Shown here: piece after piece, positions 49,968-59,800 of the stretch | Numbering within the stretch: the first letter of the stretch is position 1 | Layout of the letters: each line of letters begins with the position of its first letter | Source of the DNA: Bremerella volcania | Lineage (GTDB): Bacteria > Planctomycetota > Planctomycetia > Pirellulales > Pirellulaceae | Reading direction: 5' to 3' | Assembly (NCBI RefSeq): GCF_007748115.1 | Contig: NZ_CP036289.1 | Span: forward strand, 2,914,001-2,978,000 | Length of the DNA: 64,000 bases | Translations under genes and position numbers: made by a program | Notes under the pieces: generated by a model | The model's database searches: none | What the model was told of the DNA's origin: nothing | The model's input: only the letters and a program-made list of their open reading frames with translations

Positions 49968-51449
49968 ATGGAAAGCCAGCCGGTTGTTTCCACTGATAAC
50001 GGCAACAAGTCGGTCCAGCAGTATATCGATGAAACGCCGGTTTGGTCTGACGGAACGAAGACGGCCTCGACACCGATGACGCCGATGCAGTGGCGAATCT
50101 GGTCGCTCGCGGCGGCTGGTAAGTTCTTTGAAGGATTGGTTGTCTTTACGACTGGTGTGGCTTTGCCCCTCTTAGCGAAGGAGTTTTCGCTTGGGCCTGC
50201 CGCGCATGGAATCGTTGGTGCCGCATCGCTGTTGGGTATTTTGATTGGCGCCACCGCGTTGGGTGGGCTATCCGATCGCTTCGGTCGAAAGCCCATGTTC
50301 ATCATCGAGATGGCGATCTTCACCATCTTTCTGGTGGGCGTAACACTGAGCCCAAACTTTCCGACGCTCGTTTTTTGCCTTTTTGGCCTGGGTCTGGCAC
50401 TGGGGTGTGACTACCCAACGGCTCACTTGGTGATTTCTGAAAGCATGCCGAGCAATTGTCGCGGTCAATTCGTCTTGGGGGCTTTTGGTTTTCAGGCGAT
50501 CGGAGCGCTAATGGGAGCCGGTGTTGGTTTCTTCATTTTGTACGAAAACCCCAGCTTAAGCGCCTGGCGCTGGATGTATGCGTCGGCTATCATTCCGGCC
50601 GTGTTGGTGACGCTGGCACGGCTGACAATTACCGAGAGTGCTCACTGGTTGTTTGCCAGAGGGGAGAACGACCAAGCTGAGCAGGTGATGTTACGCCTGC
50701 TCAGTCGACAACCGCAGTATCCCAGTGAAATTGACTTGGGAGAAGGAAGCCATAAGGACGATACGGCAACGTCCAACGAAGGTACCGGCTACCGCGAACT
50801 CTTCTCCGAGAAAACCCGCCGCGCAACGGTGCTGGCGTCGGTCCCGTGGTTCCTGCAAGATCTTGGGACATACGGAATCGGAATATTCACTCCGACCATC
50901 TTGGCAGCCGCGGTGGGGCATAAAAAGGAGCACGCGACGGCCATTTCGGATCTCGTGCAGAACGATATGATTGCCGCGAAAGGGGCGGCAGTGATCGATG
51001 TCCTGCTGATCTTCGGAATCATCGCGGCCGTCCTGTTGGCGGATCGTGTCGGTCGCATCAAGCTGCAGGTCTTCGGTTTCATCGGCTGTGCCATCGGACT
51101 GTTCCTGGCATCGCTGTCCGTTGAATTTACCGGTCTGATGCTGCTTTATCTGATTTTCGCGGGCTTTATGGTCTTCAGCTTCATGACCAATCTTGGTCCC
51201 AATGCGCAGACCTACTTAATCGCCGGTGAAGTCTTTCCCACGAAGGTTCGCGGTAAAGGGGCTGGTTTTGCTGCATCATTTGCCAAAATCGGCGCGGTGC
51301 TAACGGCTTTCCTCTTTCCAATCCTGTTAGCGGATATTGGCGTCCGTTATCTGCTCTACATCTTAGTCGTGACGTCGATTCTGGGTGCCTTGGTTACATG
51401 GATGATGCGAATCGAAACTACCGGTATGAACCTGGAAGAGTTAGAGTAA
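49968..51449 (+). CDS. MFS transporter
   Basis: A 493-residue, 12-span major facilitator. ATG 49968 follows TTGAGGAACGACATT. Residues about 60-160 include the motif A loop GGLSDRFGRKP. The first half has FSLGPAAHGIVGAASLLGIL and CDYPTAHLVISESM; the second half has DRVGRIKLQVFGFIGCAIGL. The central loop is long and polar (SRQPQYPSEIDLGEGSHKDD), as in the sugar/metabolite porter groups. Substrate cannot be read. A DUF1028 gene follows in the same direction. Confidence 0.85.
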   Translation: MESQPVVSTDNGNKSVQQYIDETPVWSDGTKTASTPMTPMQWRIWSLAAAGKFFEGLVVFTTGVALPLLAKEFSLGPAAHGIVGAASLLGILIGATALGGLSDRFGRKPMFIIEMAIFTIFLVGVTLSPNFPTLVFCLFGLGLALGCDYPTAHLVISESMPSNCRGQFVLGAFGFQAIGALMGAGVGFFILYENPSLSAWRWMYASAIIPAVLVTLARLTITESAHWLFARGENDQAEQVMLRLLSRQPQYPSEIDLGEGSHKDDTATSNEGTGYRELFSEKTRRATVLASVPWFLQDLGTYGIGIFTPTILAAAVGHKKEHATAISDLVQNDMIAAKGAAVIDVLLIFGIIAAVLLADRVGRIKLQVFGFIGCAIGLFLASLSVEFTGLMLLYLIFAGFMVFSFMTNLGPNAQTYLIAGEVFPTKVRGKGAGFAASFAKIGAVLTAFLFPILLADIGVRYLLYILVVTSILGALVTWMMRIETTGMNLEELE

Positions 51450-51539
51450 ACAGACCTTCTCAAAGCGAATTCGCCAAAAGCACTTGGCCGAGTTGAAGGT
51501 AACCCCGAGGCAATCCCTAAACTCGATGGACGCGCTGCT

Positions 51540-52343
51540 ATGCATGCTCTCAAGATCATTTCCGTCATCGCCATTCCACTTATGATGACTGGAATAGTTT
51601 TCGTTACCCAGGCCAGGAAGAATCAACCCGCAGCTACTGCCGCGGAGGGATCGATACCTGAAGTCAACACTTTTTCGATCGTGGCGTATGATCCCGAGAC
51701 CGGTGATCTTGGAATTGCGGTTGCCAGCAAGGTGCTTGGCGTGGGCTGTATTGTGCCCTGGGGTAAAGCCGGACGAGGTGCGATCGCCACCCAATCGGCG
51801 GCCAATACGGCGTACGGACCCGATGGCTTGGAACTACTGAAGGATAAGTCAGCCGAAGAAGTCGTGCGTGTTTTGACCAGCGCCGACGAAGGCCGGGCCA
51901 TTCGCCAGCTTGGCATCGTCGACGCTCAGGGAAGAGCGGCGAGCTTCACCGGTGAGAAGTGCAATGCATGGGCCGGGCATATCGTGGGCGAGCACTTCAC
52001 CGTCCAAGGAAATTTGCTGGCCGGCGAAAAGGTGCTTCAGGACATGGCAGCCAAATATCGCGAGGCGCGTGAGCAAGGGGATGGAGAACTGGCCGACTGG
52101 TTGATGGCTGCTTTGATTGCCGGTGACGACGCCGGAGGAGACCGACGCGGCAAGCAGTCGGCTGCCTTGATGGTCTATCGACAAGGTGCCGGCTACGGGG
52201 GGAACGATCGTTACATCGACCTGCGCGTCGACGATCATCAGCAGCCAGTCACGGAGCTTGCCCGACTGCTGAATGTGCACAAAACGTTCTTCGCCGGGGC
52301 GCATCGCCGTGTGAAAGCGGGCGCGAAGGAATCAGAAGAGTGA
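51540..52343 (+). CDS. DUF1028 protein with N-terminal anchor
   Basis: A 267-residue protein. After a signal/anchor segment (residues 5-22, KIISVIAIPLMMTGIVFV), the DUF1028 core starts at NTFSIVAYDPETGDLGIAVA and continues SKVLGVGCIVPWGKAGRGAI and NAWAGHIVGEHFTVQGNLLA. The family has an Ntn-hydrolase-type fold and is thought to be hydrolytic. Its last 12 bases overlap the end of the convergent giant gene. Confidence 0.85.
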   Translation: MHALKIISVIAIPLMMTGIVFVTQARKNQPAATAAEGSIPEVNTFSIVAYDPETGDLGIAVASKVLGVGCIVPWGKAGRGAIATQSAANTAYGPDGLELLKDKSAEEVVRVLTSADEGRAIRQLGIVDAQGRAASFTGEKCNAWAGHIVGEHFTVQGNLLAGEKVLQDMAAKYREAREQGDGELADWLMAALIAGDDAGGDRRGKQSAALMVYRQGAGYGGNDRYIDLRVDDHQQPVTELARLLNVHKTFFAGAHRRVKAGAKESEE

Positions 52344-55300
52344 GTCTTCCAAATCTTCGGACGTGATCAGTCCAAGGAGTTCTTCATCCCATGGCGACGA
52401 GTCGTACGCTGGGGCATGCTCCTCCGATTGGAAGACGGCATCGATAAGGCGAGCGTCAAGATGGGTAGACACCTCCAGCGGCGCGTCTTTGGGAACTTCG
52501 TTTGACGCTGGCAAGTCGCTGTGGCTGGTCGTTGCGGACTGTCCATCATCGAACGGATCGGCGATCGGCATGATGAAGGTTTCCGTGGGACTTGTAAGCA
52601 ATTCGGCCGATTGGAATAGCGGTTCGCTCTCGAGTAGCGATTGCGTCTCGGCCGGTGGCTGCGGCGTGTTGAAGACCGGCATGTTGATCGGTCGATCGCC
52701 AGACTTCTGAATCCCATAATGCTGGATGAACAGCGCAAAGTCGCTCAGGCCAACCTTGCCGTTGACATCGTAGTCGAAGCGATAGGCGTCCGGCGAATCT
52801 TGATCGGCGTTTCGGCCGTAATTTCTGATGAACTGGGCGAAGTCGGCAATGCCGACTCGGCCATCGTCGCTGGCATCGTAGATGACGGGTCGAAACTCGG
52901 CGTTGTCCGACGTTTGAATTGCGAATGGATGCAGCAGATCGGCGTGAGCACCAGTGAGCGAAATGCCGGTCTGCATAGTGGCTTGCGGGTAAGCTCCTTG
53001 GCCATCCATTGGCAGGCCGACCGCATTTTGCAGATCCTTCGGCAGCAACAGCGTCGCCAGCAAAACCCGATCGCCAACCTGGTAGCCTGTCAGGTCGAGC
53101 TCCGAGAGAGTTCCGGTGAAGACGTTTTCGTCCGAGGTCCACTGAAGCTCTGATCCCAGATGAGCCAACACCTGGGGATCGCCCAACCAGGAGCCGCTCT
53201 TGCTAAGCTCAAACGTGAAGTCAAACGGCTGATTGGGCAAACCTTCTTGCAAGGTAAACCAAAGATGTCCGGCAGCTTCTTCCCACTCGTGGAAGCTGAG
53301 ACCGGTCTCTGGCGTAGCGCTGATAGTGCCTGGTTCGGCCTGCTGATCGCGCGAGATGCTCAGAGCGACGGTCGACTGCGGCCCGACGGAAAATTCTCGC
53401 TGGGAAGTCGTTTGCCCCCCGTGGCTATCGGTGGTGGTCAGCTCGATCCGGTACTGGCCGGCGGCGGGAATCGTCACGGTGAGTTCATCGACATCGACAA
53501 CATTTCCCGAGTCGACCACTTGCTGGTCGGCAATGCGAACGACTCGATAGGCATGGGTAAACTGCGTATTATTCTGGTCGATGTCGCTGGCAGAGATCGG
53601 AATATGAATAAGCTGCTGTTCGATGCGAAAGCCCTCGACGGCATGAACCATACTGGAGGGCAAATCATTTTCGCCCGAGATGGTGATACGAACGTCGATG
53701 GAAGCTGCCTGATCGACCGAAGTGACCGTAAAGGTTTCTTGAAAGCTCTCCCCCTGCCCAAGATGCTGCGCGGCCTGATTGTCGAGCTGGAAAGTCCAAC
53801 TTCCTTGCTCCGTGACGCTGAACGTTCCGTAGGTTCCTGGCACGCTGGTGCGAGCCGTGAAGAGCGACTCGCCTTGGTCGGGATCATCGATCGAAAGCGT
53901 TCCCGTCACGTCATCAGTCGACTCCTCGAACGTCGAACCGGTCGAGGTTCCACCCAGGATCGCGACGTCGTTAAGGCCATCGATCGTGATCGTTACCGTT
54001 TCCGTGGTCAAGCCGTCGTAAGAGATAACGTCAAACGAGTCTTCGGCCGCGTCGCCGGCCCGAAGCGTTTGTACGTCTGCCGGATTCAGCTGATAGGTCC
54101 ATTGGCCCAACGTGTCGATGCTAAAGGTGCCGTACGTGCCGCTTTGGTCGGTAACAGGTTGAACAAACGCCTCGCCCTCGTCGACATCGTTGACGATCAG
54201 ATTGGCGCTGATCGGCAGGGTCTCGTCTTCGTGGGTTGTGTACGTCAAGACGCCGCCGATCGTGGCTGGGTCTTGTTGGGAATGAATCGTGAGGAAGACC
54301 TCGCCGAACGAGGTAGCCCCTTCCCCATCGGTTACAAAGTAGGTGAAGTAGTCGGTGCCATGATAATGGGGGTTGGGCACGTAGCGGAGCGTGCCATCGG
54401 GATTGATGGTCACCTGCCCGTGGGCCGGCCCTGTACGGTAACTTGCAGAAAAGTCTTCGCTGTTGTAGTCGAAGTCGTTGTCCAGCAGCGAGGTGGTGTC
54501 GATCACCAGTTCGACGTCCTCGTCGGTCTCGTAGGTGTCATTACCGACGACCGGCTCCGGATTGAACGAATACACAAACAGTTCGCGGCCGACATCTTCG
54601 TGGTAGGCTGCGAAATAGACATCGCCGTCGATGACCATCAAGTCGGAAGGAGACGCACCCAGGTCGGATTGAATGTTGCTGGCTTGCCGTAACTGGCCGT
54701 CACCGCCGGTGTCTTCGGGGTAGTACTCCCACAATTCGTAATCTAATGCAGTCTCCGGGGCGTAGCCGAAGTAGAGCCGTCCATAATTCGCGACGAGATT
54801 GGTTGTCAGATAGTAGCTGTAGCCACGGCTGTTAACTCCGGGGCCTACGATCGCCTGTAAGTTGGCTTCTCCTGCGGGGGCATTGGGTGTGAACTCCCAC
54901 AGACGTTTCTGGTCGGAGATAAAGTACACCTTCTCGCCCAGCGCAACAAAGTCGTCGGGCAGCACCGGGTCGCTGCCCATGTAGCCAAGCGAGCGAGGCG
55001 TGTTCGGCTGGTCGGTCGAGGTCGGATCGTACTCCCAAAGCTGCTTGTCGTGTCCGAAATAGAAGCGATCGTTGAGCTCGGTAATGCCTGTGACGTCATA
55101 CTCGGCCAGGTCGTCGACAAGCTTCGCTTCTCCTTGGCCATCGTTCGCGGTCGGATCATACTGCCACAGCCCCGGAACGCCTCGATGGGCGACGAAATAA
55201 AGCTTCCCGTCGTGGACAAATCGTGGTTCCGGATCAAGCGAGGCCATCCCGGGGGCCAGATCGGCCACCATGCGAACGATGGGTGGTTGTCCCTCTTCTT

Positions 55301-57230
55301 GCGGAATCAACTCCCAAATCTCTTCCCCATGCATACGATCATTCATTACAAAGTAAAGCCGATCGTCCGCAGGCATAAATTGGAAGGTCAACGGACTGGG
55401 GTAAGTCACCGGAATGCTGAAGACGAGTTCGGCATCTTGCGTCGGTCCGTTGGTGTCTGGGTCGTAGCGGTAAAGCGTGAGCGAAAACGACGGTCCGGTG
55501 GTCGTACGGAAATAGACGTCTCCGTTGAACGCCGTCAGTTCGGCAGGATAGTACCCGACATTCGACCCCGGGATACGTGCCGCCACCGAGGCTTCTCCTT
55601 GGCCGCCGTTGGCCGAAGGATCGAATTTCCAAAGCTCCTTGGCTTCGGCATCTGTCACAACGCCCCCATAGACAACGCCATCAACTTCGACGATTCCCCA
55701 AATTGCCGACTCGCCCGTGCGAACGGGATCGTACAGGATCGATAGGCTTTCATCTTGGGGATCGTAGATATAGACGTCGGTGCGATAGTAGGGCTCGGCT
55801 CCTGAATTGAAAACGAGCTTCCCATCAAATACGCCGAAGTTCTCCGGCGTACGGGAACCATTGGGCACGCTTATCAGCTGCATCTCACCGGTGGCTGGGT
55901 CGATGACCCGGACGTCCACTCCCCCGCCTCCGCGGGTCGGTTGGAAATAGAGCAGCCCACCTAACTCGGTCAGGTATTCTGGATCGGAACCGTAGTCTCC
56001 CGATCCAATGTCGGCCGCCACGCTGACTCCTTGTTCGGGATCATAGACAAAGAGCTCCGTACCGTGATAGTAATCGGTGGCCCGGAAATAGAGCTTGCCG
56101 CCGGCGACGGTTAACTGGGTCGGTGCCGAACTCCCGTAGCCGTCATAAATGTCGGCGATCATGGTGACTTCTACCTCCCCTTCTTCGGGAGCCGGGTTGT
56201 ATTGCCATAGCTCGGCCCCTTCCGCGAGCGTGGTCGCCTGGAAGTAGAGAATACCATTGAGAACCGCCATCTCTTGCGGCGAAGAAGACTGGTGATCGGG
56301 CGCGATGTCGGCGAATAAAGAGACACTCCCGGCACCATTATCGGCTTGAGGGTCATACACCCAAAGCTCCGCACCGGACTCTCCATCGTTCGCCTGAAAG
56401 AAGAGCTTCCCGTCGAATACCGTCAGATGACTCGGAGAGGAAGATCCACTGCCCGGGACCAGGTCGGCGACCAGCTTGGTTTGATTCTCCGTCCCGATGG
56501 CCTGCGGATCCAAAACCCACAACTCAGTTCCCGTTTCGCTGGTATAGGCTTGAAAATAGAGCTTGCCATCCAAGACGGTTAAGAAGGTGGGATACGAATC
56601 AAAACCAGGATCACCAAAGTCCTCGACCATCGAAGCGCCGCCGGCTCCGTCATTGGCGTTGGAATCGTAGCGCCATAGCTGACTTCCCCCATCGACATGG
56701 CTACGAAAGAAGAACTGGTCTCCGATGACGGTCATTTCACCCGGTTTGGGGGCATTGCCCGTATAGCCAGTACCTTCCAGACGTGCCACATGCGTGATTT
56801 CTCCCGTGACGGGATCATAGTAGCGCAGCTTGGCATTCCAATAGGTTCCGTTGCGATCCGACCCGACGAAGAAGAGTTTGTTCTGGAATTCAAGCACCTC
56901 GTGCAGTTCGTACTCAACCGGATCGGTATTGAAGTCGGCTACCAGGTTGTTGGCCAGCATGACCCGGGTTTCCATCGTTTCCAGCCGCAACGAGCGAGCG
57001 CGAAACTTCGAGTTTCTCGACTTCACTGGCTTGATGGCCGGCAGGCTTTTCAGAACAGTGTTTGTTGTACGGCGGAGAGCTTGGGTAATCGTGCGGCGAA
57101 TCAAGATGTATCTTCCAACTCCCCCGCCCAGAGCGAAACTCGGCATCGTGGCTCGGTATGGGGAACTAATTGCGAGGACCTGCTGTGTGATGGGGGCCGC
57201 CACCCTCTTCGGGTGGATAGCAAACGCCAA
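52332..57230 (-). CDS. Giant exported surface protein: ELW propeller repeats, VCBS-type repeats, dockerin
   Basis: A 1632-residue protein (start uncertain; ATG at 57146 possible). The N-terminal lead is Arg-rich and closes with SLRLETMETRVMLANN (about 83-97), the LExRxLLA-like planctomycete exported-protein signature. Residues 95-890 hold many ELWVYDP/GELWQYNP-type units with GSSSPSHLTVFDGKLFFQAN patterns (a beta-propeller like array). An Ig/cadherin-like domain follows (about 897-980, DNDFDYNSEDFSASY), then VCBS-type repeats (about 990-1200, SGTYGTFSIDTLGQWTYQLN). A type I dockerin pair lies at about 1447-1507 (DASDDGRVGIADFAQFIRNY and DYDVNGKVGLSDFALFIQHY). Calcium-loaded surface adhesion or display is inferred. 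Confidence 0.8.
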   Translation of the reverse strand: MAFAIHPKRVAAPITQQVLAISSPYRATMPSFALGGGVGRYILIRRTITQALRRTTNTVLKSLPAIKPVKSRNSKFRARSLRLETMETRVMLANNLVADFNTDPVEYELHEVLEFQNKLFFVGSDRNGTYWNAKLRYYDPVTGEITHVARLEGTGYTGNAPKPGEMTVIGDQFFFRSHVDGGSQLWRYDSNANDGAGGASMVEDFGDPGFDSYPTFLTVLDGKLYFQAYTSETGTELWVLDPQAIGTENQTKLVADLVPGSGSSSPSHLTVFDGKLFFQANDGESGAELWVYDPQADNGAGSVSLFADIAPDHQSSSPQEMAVLNGILYFQATTLAEGAELWQYNPAPEEGEVEVTMIADIYDGYGSSAPTQLTVAGGKLYFRATDYYHGTELFVYDPEQGVSVAADIGSGDYGSDPEYLTELGGLLYFQPTRGGGGVDVRVIDPATGEMQLISVPNGSRTPENFGVFDGKLVFNSGAEPYYRTDVYIYDPQDESLSILYDPVRTGESAIWGIVEVDGVVYGGVVTDAEAKELWKFDPSANGGQGEASVAARIPGSNVGYYPAELTAFNGDVYFRTTTGPSFSLTLYRYDPDTNGPTQDAELVFSIPVTYPSPLTFQFMPADDRLYFVMNDRMHGEEIWELIPQEEGQPPIVRMVADLAPGMASLDPEPRFVHDGKLYFVAHRGVPGLWQYDPTANDGQGEAKLVDDLAEYDVTGITELNDRFYFGHDKQLWEYDPTSTDQPNTPRSLGYMGSDPVLPDDFVALGEKVYFISDQKRLWEFTPNAPAGEANLQAIVGPGVNSRGYSYYLTTNLVANYGRLYFGYAPETALDYELWEYYPEDTGGDGQLRQASNIQSDLGASPSDLMVIDGDVYFAAYHEDVGRELFVYSFNPEPVVGNDTYETDEDVELVIDTTSLLDNDFDYNSEDFSASYRTGPAHGQVTINPDGTLRYVPNPHYHGTDYFTYFVTDGEGATSFGEVFLTIHSQQDPATIGGVLTYTTHEDETLPISANLIVNDVDEGEAFVQPVTDQSGTYGTFSIDTLGQWTYQLNPADVQTLRAGDAAEDSFDVISYDGLTTETVTITIDGLNDVAILGGTSTGSTFEESTDDVTGTLSIDDPDQGESLFTARTSVPGTYGTFSVTEQGSWTFQLDNQAAQHLGQGESFQETFTVTSVDQAASIDVRITISGENDLPSSMVHAVEGFRIEQQLIHIPISASDIDQNNTQFTHAYRVVRIADQQVVDSGNVVDVDELTVTIPAAGQYRIELTTTDSHGGQTTSQREFSVGPQSTVALSISRDQQAEPGTISATPETGLSFHEWEEAAGHLWFTLQEGLPNQPFDFTFELSKSGSWLGDPQVLAHLGSELQWTSDENVFTGTLSELDLTGYQVGDRVLLATLLLPKDLQNAVGLPMDGQGAYPQATMQTGISLTGAHADLLHPFAIQTSDNAEFRPVIYDASDDGRVGIADFAQFIRNYGRNADQDSPDAYRFDYDVNGKVGLSDFALFIQHYGIQKSGDRPINMPVFNTPQPPAETQSLLESEPLFQSAELLTSPTETFIMPIADPFDDGQSATTSHSDLPASNEVPKDAPLEVSTHLDARLIDAVFQSEEHAPAYDSSPWDEELLGLITSEDLEDSLF

Positions 57231-57356
57231 GATTTTAGCCCAATGGATAACCGCTGAGAACTGAGCAATCGGTAAAATCGCTATAAATTCACTAGATTTT
57301 CAGGGCGTCGCAAGTCTTTAAACAGCATTGTGTTGCGCTGCTATTGGGAAAGATGG

Positions 57357-59297
57357 CTACCGCTTAATAGGAGCAATCCGGATGGCTTCGCCACTGTTGG
57401 GCAGCAGAGTGAGTGTCAGCTTGGTTGTGGCGTCAACGGTCAGGTTCTCGATGCGCACCTTGGTCTTGGTCTCCATGTTGGGGTCGTCTCGATAGCGGCG
57501 GGCCTGGTACTTCGCGTCCGGCGAAAGGAACGTCAGCGGCAGGCCCAATTCACGCTTCTGGTTGGCGTTCATCGCGCCCACGAACCACACATCGCCACTG
57601 CGACGAGCGATCACGGCGTACTCGCCGATTTCGCCATGGATGACCTTGGTCTCGTCCCAGACGGTCGGAACCTGCTGGAAGAATTCCAACTCAGGCGAAT
57701 CGACAATACGGCTTCGCGAGGACTTACCGTCTTGCTGTTGAGTTAGTGGCGTGTCGTACCAATACAGGAATTGCCATGGCGAATAGGTGCACACGGCCTT
57801 GGCCAACTGCTGACCATGCGTCCATAACTGATCAACGCGCGGGTCGAAGTAGCAGATGGTGTGATCCGCCGCACCGGCCAGGTTTCGGGTGAAGAGCGTT
57901 GTGACGGCCATGCTGGTCGATGGCTTCGCCTCGTCTCCCCGGACTCCTTCTTGCGTCATCAGGTTGGGATACGTTCGCGAGTAACCGACGGGGCGGTATT
58001 CGTCGTGGATGTCGACCATTAATTGGTGCTCGGCGGCCTTGCGCACGGCCTCATGCAGCCATGAAGTCCACTTCTGCGAACCGGTGTTCACAAATCCGTA
58101 CTTCACGCCGGCGATTCCCCAACTCTTGTAGAGCGGCAGGATTTCGTCGAGTTGTTTCTCGAGCGCCCTACGATTGACGTAGACGATGATGCCGATGTCT
58201 CGCTCATGGGCATACTTGACCATCTCTTGTAGATCGAGCGGCCCGGCCGAACGTCTTGGGTCTAGGGTGACGGTCGTTGCGTCGGAAGCATCGTCGTATT
58301 CGTAGCCATACCAACCGGCGTCGAACTCCACGTATTGAAAGTTATTGGCGACCGCGAAGTCGATGGCGGCCTTGGCTCCGTCGTTGGTCAGACTGATCTC
58401 GCGCAGCACCTTGCCGGGCTTGATCCAACTCGTGTCTTCGATCGCGCACGGCTCATTCAAATTGAGGATCAGATCGTTGTTTTCCAGGAGGTCGCCAGGC
58501 GTGTTGCCAATCAAAATGACGCGCCACGGCGTTCGCACGAACGTGCCGGAGGTGACTTCGCTTTGTAGTTGGCTCATGACGGTCGGCCGATCACCGGTGA
58601 CCGACTTCAAACGCATCATCGGATAGTTGATCGCACCTGCTTCGGCGACCGCGGCGTAGCGATACGCGCCAATCTGAATCGTGAGTGGCCTTTCGACGTT
58701 GGCACCCAGTTCGACCAGCCGCACTTTCTCGTATTCGCCTTGGGCGGCATTGGTACGCCAGGCCCAGGGGGCGCCTGGGAAGCGAAACTCGGTTCGCTCT
58801 TCCACCAGCGTAATCGGCTTGCCATCACCGACTAGCATTCGGAAACCGACCCCCTGGTCGTAGCAGCGGACTTCCACGTGCAGCGCACACTTGGCTTTCG
58901 TATCTTCGCACTGGAACAACTGGAAGTTGTAGTTGTCGGCGATCTCGGACCGCTCGCCATACACCGGCTTCCACGTGTTACGAATGCTCGACACTTTCGT
59001 GGTTTGTAAGAGCCTCAAGTGGTCGCCAATGACCGCATGGTCGTTTCGCACGAAGGTGATCGTGCTGTCATCCACCAAGACGTCACCGTCCAACTTCACT
59101 GAGTAGTTCAGCTGGCTCTTCTGGTCGACTTCCTTGAGATCGACGTGAACCTGAATGCGTCCATTGGGTGACGTTAGTTGCTCGGCCAGCGACAGGCGGC
59201 ACGCGCCGGTCACTACGAGAACGAAAGAAACCGCCCATGGAAAGAGCATTCGTTTAGCAAGTAGAGGTCGAGCAGTTGTAGGTCCAACCGTGATCAT
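57357..59297 (-). CDS. GH97 family glycoside hydrolase
   Basis: About 646 residues from ATG 59297 (59249 is another start; a hydrophobic signal segment LFPWAVSFVLVVTGACRLSL follows either way). An N-terminal beta-sandwich (LTSPNGRIQVHVDLKEVDQ) precedes a catalytic barrel with YVEFDAGWYGYE, GVKYGFVNTGSQKW and VDIHDEYRPVGYSRTYPNLM. These fit GH97. The KYGF position, where retaining members of the family carry an Asp, is Gly here, as reported for inverting alpha-glucosidases of this family; that reading is from memory. Exported alpha-glycosidase is inferred. Confidence 0.85.
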   Translation of the reverse strand: MITVGPTTARPLLAKRMLFPWAVSFVLVVTGACRLSLAEQLTSPNGRIQVHVDLKEVDQKSQLNYSVKLDGDVLVDDSTITFVRNDHAVIGDHLRLLQTTKVSSIRNTWKPVYGERSEIADNYNFQLFQCEDTKAKCALHVEVRCYDQGVGFRMLVGDGKPITLVEERTEFRFPGAPWAWRTNAAQGEYEKVRLVELGANVERPLTIQIGAYRYAAVAEAGAINYPMMRLKSVTGDRPTVMSQLQSEVTSGTFVRTPWRVILIGNTPGDLLENNDLILNLNEPCAIEDTSWIKPGKVLREISLTNDGAKAAIDFAVANNFQYVEFDAGWYGYEYDDASDATTVTLDPRRSAGPLDLQEMVKYAHERDIGIIVYVNRRALEKQLDEILPLYKSWGIAGVKYGFVNTGSQKWTSWLHEAVRKAAEHQLMVDIHDEYRPVGYSRTYPNLMTQEGVRGDEAKPSTSMAVTTLFTRNLAGAADHTICYFDPRVDQLWTHGQQLAKAVCTYSPWQFLYWYDTPLTQQQDGKSSRSRIVDSPELEFFQQVPTVWDETKVIHGEIGEYAVIARRSGDVWFVGAMNANQKRELGLPLTFLSPDAKYQARRYRDDPNMETKTKVRIENLTVDATTKLTLTLLPNSGEAIRIAPIKR

Positions 59298-59800
59298 GGG
59301 CAGGTTCCAGGCATTGGCGGGATCGAATAGTGGTGGGCTGCCTTCCAATATAGTTGAAATCATAGGTACGTGTACGCAGCGATATTCCGACGGGTCGTTC
59401 TTCCCCTGGAGTGACTATGGTTCGAACCGGCCACAGATAACTCACAACGTCAGAGATCGAGAGGCGGTAATTACTGGTCCGCTCCTCAAAAAAAGGAATC
59501 GCGTGTAGCGCAATACGACATGGATGTCGTATCAACCGACACCATGAGGTGGCTGTTGGTCATGACGTTTTGTCACGGGCACTTAATCTCGAAAGAAATT
59601 GACGAAATCCAGGAGGAAACCCCCGTTTCCTTTTGGAATGATTCTTGCAGAGATTGCTGATCTGATTTACAACGCAACCGAAAGTTAAAGCTAGCCGTTA
59701 GGCACCCAGGCTCTCTCAAAAAGCCCAAGGCACCTCGCGATTGCGACGCTTGGAAACAAATGCGTTCCATGTGTTTTTTTAATCGAAGAGTTCCTGGGAG
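59298..59800. other. Divergent region between GH97 and DUF1559 genes
   Basis: About 500 bases with no gene I can support. It holds a perfect palindrome at 59513-59532 and a probable plus-strand promoter for the DUF1559 gene. A short minus-strand frame at 59573-59770 has no ribosome site and is dismissed. Confidence 0.45.
59513..59532. promoter_or_regulatory. Palindromic operator candidate
   Basis: ATACGACAT (59513-59521) and ATGTCGTAT (59524-59532) are perfect inverted arms separated by GG. The site lies between the GH97 gene (minus) and the DUF1559 gene (plus), a typical size for a dimeric repressor of sugar-use genes. No regulator gene is adjacent. Confidence 0.55.

Noticed and set aside
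49706-50326. Minus-strand reading frame of 206 codons
   Set aside because: It runs antisense into the MFS transporter and has no ribosome site or domain.
53160-54692. Plus-strand reading frame of 510 codons
   Set aside because: Antisense to the VCBS/cadherin-like part of the giant surface protein; no start signal and no domain.
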